From: an uncultured Clostridia bacterium
GTDB taxonomy: Bacteria; Bacillota; Clostridia; Christensenellales; Borkfalkiaceae
Direction: 5' to 3'
NCBI GenBank assembly: GCA_944359365.1
Contig: CALVST010000004.1
Location: forward strand, 1-64,000
DNA length: 64,000 nucleotides
A program made the translations under genes and the position numbers. Below the pieces are notes generated by a model. It was given only the letters and a program-made list of their open reading frames with translations. It searched no databases and was not told the DNA's origin. This document shows positions 1 through 6,744 of the stretch, one piece after another (within the stretch, counting starts at the first letter, position 1; each line of letters begins with the position of its first letter).

Positions 1-190
1 GAATATACTACAAGGTTGACTTAAACTTGGCTCAATGAAGTGCGGGATGAAGAGCTGTGGTAGTTACAGTCCATTTTTACCAACAGCCACCGCGCGGGAA
101 AATTTAGGCTTAAAGCATGTTCCGCAGGGATTCGGAAAAAACAATTCTAATTCGTAAGTTATCCGCATACAATAAACCACTGTCTTTGCC
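1..190. other. leading stretch without a recognised gene
   Basis: I see no gene here that I can support in either strand. The stretch is moderately AT-rich compared with the flanking coding DNA and ends in the hairpin described at 174-214. It is probably the 3' flank of a gene lying before the window. Confidence 0.4.
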
Positions 191-214
191 ATGCGGCAAG
201 GGGGTGGTTTTATT
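174..214 (+). terminator. terminator-like hairpin ahead of cwlD
   Basis: Arms AAACCAC (174-180) and GTGGTTT (204-210) enclose an inner stem TTGCC/GGCAA with the loop ATGC, followed by a T-rich run. It looks like an intrinsic terminator of an upstream gene. The first possible ATG of the following amidase gene (191) lies exactly in its apical loop. Confidence 0.5.
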
Positions 215-892
215 TTATCCGTAAAAAGGGGAATGCTCATTGCGGCGGCGGTCGCGTTTGCGGCGGTCGTGCTCCTGTCCCTCTGTTTTTCTTCCATAGC
301 GGCAGGCTATTCCGCTCCCGCGCGTTTTACGGTCGTGCTCGATGCGGGGCACGGCGGCATCGACGGCGGCGTCGTCGGCAGAACGACGGGCGTAAAAGAG
401 AGCGACGTCAACCTTTCCGTCGTGTACGCGCTCAAAGAAGATTTTGAGGACGCCGGGTTCAAAGTGGTGCTGACGAGAACGGACGAAGGCGGGCTGTACG
501 GCATGCCGACCAAAGGCTTTAAGCGGCGCGATATGGAAAAGCGCAGAGAGATCATTCAAGGCGCACAGCCTTCGGTCATGCTCTCGGTGCATCAGAACTA
601 TTTTCCGTCCGACACGTCGCGCAGGGGCGGGCAGGCGTTTTACCGCATGGGCAGTACCGCAGGGCAAAGGCTTGCCCGCAGCATTCAAAAGCAGCTCAAC
701 ACACTTTCGCAAAAGGAGCATTCCGCGCTTACGGGCGATTATTTCATGCTCGAATGCACGAATTATACTTCCGTCATCGTCGAATGCGGTTTCCTTTCCA
801 ATGCAGAGGACGAGGCGCTCCTGACGGATAAAGGCTTTCAGGAAAAACTCGCATATGCCATATTCTGCGGAACGCTCGCCTTTTTGTCGTAA
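191..892 (+). CDS. cwlD: N-acetylmuramoyl-L-alanine amidase, CwlD type
   Basis: This is a zinc amidase that cleaves the stem peptide from muramic acid; in spore formers CwlD prepares muramic-delta-lactam in the spore cortex. Residues 14-34 form one membrane anchor, and an Amidase_3 domain fills 46-230. The expected zinc and catalytic residues are visible: His54 (DAGHGG), Glu70 (KESDVNL), His134 (SVHQN) and Glu198 (VECGF). The size of 233 residues is normal for CwlD. The start is uncertain: the ATG at 191 has no Shine-Dalgarno site and sits in a hairpin loop, and the ATG at 233 would remove the basic residues before the anchor. SigH and SpoIVA in the window support a sporulation role. Confidence 0.85.
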   Translation: MRQGGGFILSVKRGMLIAAAVAFAAVVLLSLCFSSIAAGYSAPARFTVVLDAGHGGIDGGVVGRTTGVKESDVNLSVVYALKEDFEDAGFKVVLTRTDEGGLYGMPTKGFKRRDMEKRREIIQGAQPSVMLSVHQNYFPSDTSRRGGQAFYRMGSTAGQRLARSIQKQLNTLSQKEHSALTGDYFMLECTNYTSVIVECGFLSNAEDEALLTDKGFQEKLAYAIFCGTLAFLS

Positions 893-929
893 AGTCGGGC
901 GTTTTTTCGGCGAAACCGCCCGCCGACTG

Positions 930-958
930 TTGAATTTTTTGCCGAAGTGTGCTATAAT
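930..958 (+). promoter_or_regulatory. sigma-A promoter of mrnC-rlmB-sigH
   Basis: TTGAAT (930-935), a 17-bp spacer and TATAAT (953-958), with GTGTGC directly before the -10 box. The predicted start of transcription coincides with the ATG at 965, so the mRNA would be leaderless. Confidence 0.7.
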
Positions 959-964
959 CTGCAT

Positions 965-1363
965 ATGGCAAAATTCAACGAAGTCATGGAGCGCGGGCGG
1001 GCAAAGAAGCTTTCGCCCGTCGTGCTTGCCTTTGTGGGCGATGCGGCGTATTCCCTCTTCGTGCGAGAAGGGCTTGTGCTCTCTTCCGACTACAAGACGG
1101 GCGAACTGCAAAAAATGAGTTCGGCGCAGGTTTCGGCAAAGGGGCAGGCGTCGCTCTTTTCAAAAATAGAGGGAAAACTCACCGAAGAGGAACGCGAAAT
1201 TTTTCTGCGCGGCCGCAATGCGAAAAAGCCGACGAAAAGCAAGAGCGCGAGCGTGGCGGAATACAACATTTCCACGGGGTTCGAGGCGGTCATCGGCTTT
1301 TTGTACCTTTCGGGCGATTATCAGAGGATAAGCGAATTGCTTACGGAACAGGATGAAAATTGA
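965..1363 (+). CDS. mrnC: Mini-ribonuclease 3
   Basis: MrnC is a double-strand-specific RNase made of the RNase III catalytic domain without the dsRNA-binding domain; in Bacillus it matures 23S rRNA. The 132-residue protein shows the family signature FVGDAAYSLFVRE near the N terminus and FEAVIGFLYL near the C terminus, carrying the acidic metal-binding residues. The start is placed at 965 because the protein aligns from MAKFNEV; an in-frame ATG at 947 lies inside the promoter. No Shine-Dalgarno site precedes 965, which fits leaderless translation. It overlaps rlmB by 11 bp, the usual Firmicutes order. Confidence 0.9.
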   Translation: MAKFNEVMERGRAKKLSPVVLAFVGDAAYSLFVREGLVLSSDYKTGELQKMSSAQVSAKGQASLFSKIEGKLTEEEREIFLRGRNAKKPTKSKSASVAEYNISTGFEAVIGFLYLSGDYQRISELLTEQDEN

Positions 1364-2063
1364 GGGAAGGAACGCCGTTTTGGAACTTCTCAAAACGGAT
1401 AAAGACATCGATAAGATCATGCTTTTGAAAGGTGCGGAAGGCTCGCTCGGCCGCATCTTCGCCATGGCGCGCCAAAAAAACGTGCGCGTTCAGTTTGCCG
1501 ACGCAAAAGTATTGGATAAAGAGAGCGAAACGGGAAGGGCGCAAGGCGTCATCGCCTTCGTATCCGAATACGAGTACGCCGATTTTTCCGAATTGTGCGC
1601 ACCCAAAGAGGGCGCGCGTTTCGTGGTCGTGTGCGACGGCGTCGAAGACGTGCACAACCTCGGCAGTATTCTGCGCGTTGCGGAGTGCGCCGGGGCAGAC
1701 GGCGTGATCATCCCCAAAAACAAGAGCGCGCAGGTCACGGGCGCGGTCGTGCGCATCAGCGAAGGCGCGGCGAATCATATCAAAGTGGCGCGCGTGCCCG
1801 GCGTGAATTACGCGGTGGACGAGCTCAAAAAGAGCGGTTTTTGGGTATACGCGTTGGAAGCGGACGGCGAAAATATATATGACTGCGACCTGACGGGCGA
1901 CATCGCCTTGGTCGTGGGCGGAGAGAACAGCGGCGTTGCCGCGCTCACGAAAAAGAAGTGCGATAAAGTTTTGTCTTTGCCGCTCAAAGGCAAGGTAAAT
2001 TCGCTGAATGCGTCCGTCGCTTTGGGCATAGCGGCATACGAGGCGGTAAGGCAGAGAAAATGA
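1353..2063 (+). CDS. rlmB: 23S rRNA 2'-O-ribose methyltransferase RlmB (TrmH/SpoU family)
   Basis: RlmB transfers a methyl group from S-adenosylmethionine to the 2'-OH of the conserved guanosine near position 2251 in 23S rRNA. The 236-residue protein has an N-terminal substrate-binding domain (about 1-75) and a SPOUT knot domain. Motif 1 is DVHNLGSILR, motif 2 VVGGENSG and motif 3 SLPLKGKVNSLNAS. All three fit the family and the length is normal. It sits between mrnC and sigH with short overlaps on both sides, so translation is probably coupled. Confidence 0.92.
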   Translation: MKIEGRNAVLELLKTDKDIDKIMLLKGAEGSLGRIFAMARQKNVRVQFADAKVLDKESETGRAQGVIAFVSEYEYADFSELCAPKEGARFVVVCDGVEDVHNLGSILRVAECAGADGVIIPKNKSAQVTGAVVRISEGAANHIKVARVPGVNYAVDELKKSGFWVYALEADGENIYDCDLTGDIALVVGGENSGVAALTKKKCDKVLSLPLKGKVNSLNASVALGIAAYEAVRQRK

Positions 2064-2617
2064 CGGACGAACAGCTCGCGCTCAGCGCGCAAAAGGGGGA
2101 CAGCGCGGCGACGCGTACCCTGCTCGAAAAATATAAAAACGCCGTGCGCGGCTGCGCCCGCAGTTTCTTTTTGGAAGGGGGCGACGCCGAAGACCTCGTG
2201 CAGGAAGGCATGATAGGGCTTTACCTTGCCGTTACCGATTACAAGGAAGGCGGCATGAGTTTTAAAAATTTCGCCTATTTGTGCATACGCCGCCGCATCA
2301 TGGGGGCAGTCAAAAGCGCCGCGCGGAAAAAGCATTCCCCGCTCAACAAGGGGGTGCCTCTGCCCGACGGCGAGGGAAAAGATATCCCGTCGCCCGAAGA
2401 TCCCGAATCTTCCCTGATCGCGGGCGAAGAGGCGGAGGAATTTTGGGAAAGAGTGCGCCGCACCCTTTCCGAAAGCGAATATGAAACGCTCGTGCTGTAT
2501 ATGGAAGGGCTTTCAGTTGCGGAAATTGCGGCAAAACGGCAGACCGCGGCAAAGTCCGCCGATAATGCCATTCAGCGCGCGAAAAAGAAAATCGCCAAGA
2601 TCATGTCCGCGCGGTGA
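2060..2617 (+). CDS. sigH: RNA polymerase sigma factor, SigH (Spo0H) type
   Basis: A sigma-70 family factor related to Bacillus Spo0H, which starts transcription of early stationary-phase and sporulation genes. Region 2 is clear (YKNAVRGCARSFFLEG, then EDLVQEGMIGLY, then FAYLCIRRRIMGAVK). Region 4 lies at about 130-183 with a helix-turn-helix around EGLSVAEIAAKR. The 185 residues are slightly short because the N terminus lacks the Bacillus extension. It overlaps rlmB by 4 bp. The mrnC-rlmB-sigH order matches the B. subtilis yazC-yacO-yacP-sigH locus without yacP, which supports the SigH call over a generic ECF factor. Confidence 0.85.
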   Translation: MTDEQLALSAQKGDSAATRTLLEKYKNAVRGCARSFFLEGGDAEDLVQEGMIGLYLAVTDYKEGGMSFKNFAYLCIRRRIMGAVKSAARKKHSPLNKGVPLPDGEGKDIPSPEDPESSLIAGEEAEEFWERVRRTLSESEYETLVLYMEGLSVAEIAAKRQTAAKSADNAIQRAKKKIAKIMSAR

Positions 2618-2626
2618 AAACGCGCG

Positions 2627-2678
2627 GAATTTAGAATTGAGGAATTTATTATAATCCACAATTTTACATTCTAAATTC
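2627..2678. repeat. AT-rich inverted repeat after sigH
   Basis: A perfect 11-bp inverted repeat, GAATTTAGAAT (2627-2637) and ATTCTAAATTC (2668-2678), flanks about 30 AT-rich bases with a further AATTG/CAATT pairing inside. It could be the sigH terminator or a short miniature palindromic repeat. It lacks a downstream T-run, so the terminator role is weak. Confidence 0.6.
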
Positions 2679-2730
2679 TTCACTCTGTCCCGCAGTGCCT
2701 TTGCGCGCAATTTGTGTGAACTCAATTCAA

Positions 2731-2928
2731 TAATAACTCGCGCAAGGGAAACCGCGCTTTTCCGCAGCGCACCCCTATTTGGCAACGCTTTGACTTACGG
2801 AAAGGGTGAATTTGCGCCTGTGTATAATATGTGTGCCCTAAAAAATGGCGCAAAGAGGGGGAAACCGTTCGGGTTTCCCATCAAATCACGGAAAAATTAT
2901 TTGTTGGCACAAATAATTTTTCGTGAAC
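2731..2928. repeat. dispersed intergenic repeat, copy A
   Basis: About 200 bp nearly identical over long stretches to 42076-42281 and recognisably related to 41949-42075. Internal stems are TTTGCGCC (2811-2818) with GGCGCAAA (2847-2854), GGGAAACC with GGTTTCCC around 2862-2881, and a 13-bp hairpin 2892-2921. The right edge is GTGAAC. Some stems carry compensating changes between copies. With the inverted repeat at 2627-2678 it occupies the 329 bp between sigH and dnaX, which otherwise holds no gene. I saw no SRP RNA signature here although dnaX follows. Confidence 0.75.
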
Positions 2929-2946
2929 TTATCAAGGAAGGTGTCT

Positions 2947-4572
2947 ATGTCATATCAAGCCTTATACCGTACATTCCGCCCGACGACGCTGTCGGGGCTC
3001 GTCAGGCAGGAACATATCGTAAAAATTCTCGTCAATCAGATCGAAACGGGCCGGATCGGGCACGCATACCTCTTTTGCGGTCCCCGCGGCACGGGTAAGA
3101 CGAGCACGGCAAAGATATTCGCAAAATCCATCAACTGCGAACATCCCGAAAACGGTTCGCCCTGCGGCAAGTGCGCAACTTGCAGGGCGCTTGCCGATCC
3201 GTCCAATCTCGACATCACGGAAATAGACGCGGCGTCCAACAACGGCGTCAACGAAATGCGCGACCTGCGCGAAAAGGTGCAGTACCCGCCCGTGGCGGCG
3301 CGCTATAAGGTGTACATCGTCGACGAAGTGCATATGCTTTCCGATTCCGCGTTCAACGCTCTTTTGAAAACGCTGGAAGAGCCGCCCAAGCACGCCGTCT
3401 TCATCCTCGCCACAACAGAGCCGCAAAAATTGCCTGCGACCATCCTTTCCCGCTGTATGCGGTTCGATTTCAAACTCATCCCGCAAAAGGACCTCGAAGA
3501 GCACATCAAGCACATTTTGCGGCAGATAGGCAAGGAATACGAGGACGAGGCAGTCTCCGCCATCGCCCGCGCGGGCGCGGGCAGCGTGCGCGACAGCCTG
3601 TCCATCGCAGACATCTGCATTTCGTACAGCCGCGGAAAGCTGACCTATGCTGACGTGAACGAGGTTTTAGGCTCTGCCGATTTTTACGAGATCGCAAAGC
3701 TCGGCGAGGCGATATTGACCGAAAACGTGTCGGACGCGCTCACCGAAACCGAACGCGTCATCGCGTCGGGCAAGGGCGTGGGCGTGCTCACCAAAGATAT
3801 TCTGAATTTCATCAACAACTGTTCGATCGCAAAATCGTGCAGGAACGCAAATTCCATATTGAATCTTCCCGAAGAGATGTTCGCCGAGATCAGCCGCATC
3901 GCGGAGAGCGCGGACGGGCGCAAAATACTGCGCTGTGCGGAAATATTTACGGGGATAGAGGCGGATATGCGCTATTCGGTCTCCCCGCGCATCATCTTTG
4001 AAACGGCGCTCGTCAAAGCGTGTATGCCGGAAACGGACTTCGATGCGCTCGCATTGTCCCGCCGTTTGGAGGCGCTGGAAGCAATGCTGAAAGGGGGCGC
4101 TGCGATCGCCGCGGCACCCGCGGTGCAAAAGCCCGAACCGGCGCCCGTTCTGGAAGAGGCGCCGCTCGAAGAACCGCCGTTCGGCGAGCCTCCGCCCGAG
4201 GCGGACATATATTCGCCCGCGCGCCCCGCACGCGAAAAGGTGAATGCGCTGGCGCCCGATAAGCGGAAGGGCGCGTTCGGATATTTTATGCGCGCGCTGC
4301 GTTCGGGTGTGAAGAACGGCGTGCTGTTTGCCATGTGCCAAGACCTGGAACCTTCTTTTGAGGGGGACAAATTTGTGCTTACCGCATCGAGCGATGTCAT
4401 TTACAGGTCATTGAACCGCGAAGAGCACTATAAAAGCGTTGCGGCGGCTTTGGAAAACATCGGTATAGCCGACTTCGAAATACGCCTGAAAGGCGCGAAG
4501 GCGGATAAGTTGGAAGAGGATATCGCCCGCCTGAAAAAGGATTTTGCGGGCACCGATATAGAGGAAAAATAA
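2947..4572 (+). CDS. dnaX: DNA polymerase III subunits gamma/tau
   Basis: The clamp-loader ATPase that loads the beta clamp and tethers polymerase cores at the fork. In the 541-residue protein the Walker A motif GPRGTGKTS lies near residue 46, followed by a four-Cys zinc module (CEHPENGSPCGKCATC) and DEVHML as Walker B; the arginine-finger SRC motif follows in ILSRCMRF. An acidic, proline-rich linker around 395-440 separates the ATPase part from a short tau C-terminal domain. The start at 2947 follows AAGGAAGG at good spacing; an in-frame ATG at 2923 lies in the repeat edge. It heads the usual dnaX-ybaB-recR cluster. Confidence 0.96.
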   Translation: MSYQALYRTFRPTTLSGLVRQEHIVKILVNQIETGRIGHAYLFCGPRGTGKTSTAKIFAKSINCEHPENGSPCGKCATCRALADPSNLDITEIDAASNNGVNEMRDLREKVQYPPVAARYKVYIVDEVHMLSDSAFNALLKTLEEPPKHAVFILATTEPQKLPATILSRCMRFDFKLIPQKDLEEHIKHILRQIGKEYEDEAVSAIARAGAGSVRDSLSIADICISYSRGKLTYADVNEVLGSADFYEIAKLGEAILTENVSDALTETERVIASGKGVGVLTKDILNFINNCSIAKSCRNANSILNLPEEMFAEISRIAESADGRKILRCAEIFTGIEADMRYSVSPRIIFETALVKACMPETDFDALALSRRLEALEAMLKGGAAIAAAPAVQKPEPAPVLEEAPLEEPPFGEPPPEADIYSPARPAREKVNALAPDKRKGAFGYFMRALRSGVKNGVLFAMCQDLEPSFEGDKFVLTASSDVIYRSLNREEHYKSVAAALENIGIADFEIRLKGAKADKLEEDIARLKKDFAGTDIEEK

Positions 4573-4591
4573 TTTTTCGGAGATAAAAAAC

Positions 4592-4927
4592 ATGTCATCA
4601 TTCAAGGGCGGTATGGGCGGCAATATGCAGAGCCTCATGAAACAGGCGCAGAAGATGCAGGAGCAGATGCAGGAAACGCAAAAGCTCCTCGACGATTGGG
4701 AGATCGTCGGCACGAGCGGCGGCGAGGCGGTCGTCGTATATATGAACGCGAAAAAGATCATCGACGGCATCGAGCTGGATCCGAAGGTAGTCGATCCGGA
4801 AGACGTTGAGATGCTCGAAGACCTCATCATGGCGGCGATCCTCGACGGCTATAAAAAAGCGGACGAGGTCTATAAAGAAAAGATGGCTCCGTTCGGCGGC
4901 ATGGGCGGCGTCGGGGGGCTTCTCTGA
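4592..4927 (+). CDS. YbaB/EbfC nucleoid-associated protein
   Basis: A small DNA-binding protein of the YbaB/EbfC family that binds DNA as a tweezer-like dimer and is commonly co-transcribed with dnaX and recR. The 111 residues comprise a Met/Gln-rich first helix (about 8-35, MKQAQKMQEQMQ), a central beta hairpin with the conserved GEAVVVYMNAKK, and a C-terminal helix with DLIMAAILDGYKKA. The tail is glycine/methionine-rich. Its stop codon overlaps the recR start (A of TGATG), so the two are translationally coupled. Confidence 0.92.
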   Translation: MSSFKGGMGGNMQSLMKQAQKMQEQMQETQKLLDDWEIVGTSGGEAVVVYMNAKKIIDGIELDPKVVDPEDVEMLEDLIMAAILDGYKKADEVYKEKMAPFGGMGGVGGLL

Positions 4928-5520
4928 TGCAGGTATACATCGAGCCGATCGGTCGGCTCATCAACGAGTTTTCCAAGCTCCCGGGCGTGGGCAAAAAGAG
5001 CGCGCAGCGCTATGCGTATAAGATCATCGGCATGAGCGAAAGCGAGGCGCAGGAGTTCGCCGCGGCGATCCTGAACGTGAAAAAGAAGGTAAAATACTGC
5101 AAGGTGTGCGGCAATTTTACCGAGAACGACGTGTGCGACATCTGCCGCGAGCGCGACCGCAAGACCATTTGCGTCGTTAAAGAGCCGAAAGACGTGATCG
5201 CGTTGGAAAAGCTCAACGAATATAAAGGGGTGTATCACGTCCTGCACGGCGTTATCAGCCCGATGGAAGGGATCGGCCCCGACGATATCCGCATCCGCGA
5301 ACTGCTCGCGCGCATCAATGAGGGCGGCGTGGAAGAGGTGGTCATTGCGACCAATCCCGATGTGGAAGGGGACGCGACCGCCATGTACATCGCGCGCCTT
5401 ATCAAGCCCTTGGGCATTAAGGTTACCCGCCTGAGCCGCGGCATTCCCATCGGCAGCGAAATTGAATATACCGACGACGTTACCCTATCCCGCGCGTTCG
5501 TGGAGCGCAAAGAGATATAA
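4927..5520 (+). CDS. recR: recombination mediator RecR
   Basis: RecR works with RecO (and RecF) to load RecA on SSB-coated single-stranded DNA. The 197-residue protein has an N-terminal helix-hairpin-helix (LPGVGKKSAQRYAYK), a four-Cys zinc finger (CKVCGNF and CDIC, about residues 57-72) and a TOPRIM domain with CVVKEPKDV and the acidic TNPDVEGDATA. The C terminus has the conserved SRGIPIGSEIEY. Length and order are typical, and it is the third gene of the dnaX operon. Confidence 0.96.
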   Translation: MQVYIEPIGRLINEFSKLPGVGKKSAQRYAYKIIGMSESEAQEFAAAILNVKKKVKYCKVCGNFTENDVCDICRERDRKTICVVKEPKDVIALEKLNEYKGVYHVLHGVISPMEGIGPDDIRIRELLARINEGGVEEVVIATNPDVEGDATAMYIARLIKPLGIKVTRLSRGIPIGSEIEYTDDVTLSRAFVERKEI

Positions 5521-5558
5521 GCCGTCTTAAAATTTGTTGAATATTCGGAGGGGAAATT

Positions 5559-6557
5559 TTGAAGAACAGGATATCCGTTTTAGGCTGCGGGCGCTGGGGC
5601 TCGTTCATCGCATGGTATTTAGCCACCAAAAAGGGGAAAGATGTATGGTCGTGGGGGCCGGAAGAGGACTATTCCTATAAAGTGCTCAAAGAAACGGGCA
5701 AAAACGAGTATGTGACGCTGGATAAGTCCATCACGCTTACATCGGATTTACAGGCTGCGGCAGAGCGGGCGGAAATTATCATCATCTCTATCAGTTCGCA
5801 GGGGCTGCGCGGGTTTATCGAGCGCATCAAAAGCTGTGCGGATATATCGGACAAGATTTTTGTGCTGTGCATGAAGGGGATAGAGGTGGAAACGGGCGAC
5901 CGGCTTTCCGAAATCATGATAAACGCGGGCGTCAGCGCGCAGAATATCGCCGTGTGGGTGGGGCCCGGGCACATCCAGGATTTTACGGCGGGCATCCCAA
6001 ACTGCATGGTCATCGACAGCCATAATACCGGGCTGAAAATGGTGCTTGCGGACGATTTTAAGAGCGATCTTATCCGTTTTTATTACGGAAACGACATCAT
6101 CGGCACGGAGATCGGCGCGGCGGCGAAAAACGTGATGGGCATTGCCGCGGGCGTGCTCGACGGGGGCGGCGTTCCCACGCTGAAAGGCCCGCTCATGTCG
6201 CGCGGGGCGAGGGAAGTTGCAAGGCTCATCAAGGCGCTCGGCGGGAACGAGCTTTCCGCATACGGGCTGGCGCATCTCGGCGATTACGAAACGACGCTCT
6301 TTTCCCGCCATTCGCACAACCGCATGTACGGCGAAATGCTCGTAAAGGGGAAGAAGTTTGAAAAACTCGCCGAAGGCGTGATGACCGCCGCCGCCATGAA
6401 AAAATTGGGCGAAAAGGCCGGGGTAGAGCTGCCCATCACCGATGCCGTGTACGACGTGTGCTTTTCGGATAAGCCGAAAACGGGCGATGATTGGAAGGCG
6501 TTGTGCATGGAACGCATCTCGCGCCTCTTTTCGAGGGATACGAAGTTTGAATTTTGA
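5559..6557 (+). CDS. gpsA: NAD(P)H-dependent glycerol-3-phosphate dehydrogenase
   Basis: GpsA reduces dihydroxyacetone phosphate to sn-glycerol-3-phosphate, the backbone precursor consumed by PlsY (gene at 58893). The 332-residue protein begins with a Rossmann motif (VLGCGRWGS). It carries the catalytic lysine in GAAAKNVMGIAAG and the substrate-site motif GDYETTLFSRHSHNR, a variant of the usual GDLxLTC. The start is TTG at 5559, supported by GGAGGGG at 5547-5553 and by alignment from the Rossmann strand. It probably ends the transcription unit, because a strong bidirectional hairpin follows. Confidence 0.88.
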   Translation: MKNRISVLGCGRWGSFIAWYLATKKGKDVWSWGPEEDYSYKVLKETGKNEYVTLDKSITLTSDLQAAAERAEIIIISISSQGLRGFIERIKSCADISDKIFVLCMKGIEVETGDRLSEIMINAGVSAQNIAVWVGPGHIQDFTAGIPNCMVIDSHNTGLKMVLADDFKSDLIRFYYGNDIIGTEIGAAAKNVMGIAAGVLDGGGVPTLKGPLMSRGAREVARLIKALGGNELSAYGLAHLGDYETTLFSRHSHNRMYGEMLVKGKKFEKLAEGVMTAAAMKKLGEKAGVELPITDAVYDVCFSDKPKTGDDWKALCMERISRLFSRDTKFEF

Positions 6558-6633
6558 CGGCTTGCCCTTTTTTACGGGCGAAAGCGTGCGAAATGCCGGA
6601 CGGCTTTTAAGATGTTTTGATAAAAAAGCAAAG

Positions 6634-6670
6634 AAAAAACGGGAGCGAAACACCTTCGCTCCCGTTTTTT
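6634..6670. terminator. bidirectional terminator between convergent genes
   Basis: A perfect 16-bp stem with a 5-base loop (core CGGGAGCGAA / TTCGCTCCCG) is flanked by A6 and T6, so it can end transcription of gpsA on the plus strand and of the DUF2207 gene on the minus strand. Confidence 0.9.
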
Positions 6671-6744
6671 CTTTCTGTCAAAATTTTCCGCGCAGCGGCA
6701 CAGACGAAAGTCTGCGCCGCAGTACGATATAGTTTTTGCGCGTA

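Noticed and set aside
2679..2946. SRP RNA upstream of dnaX, as in Bacillus
   Set aside because: No GGAAGCAG-type conserved SRP loop was found; the space is filled by the repeat element.
2712..3098. Small protein encoded in the intergenic repeat before dnaX
   Set aside because: Differences from the second copy show no third-position bias and the frame runs into dnaX out of phase.
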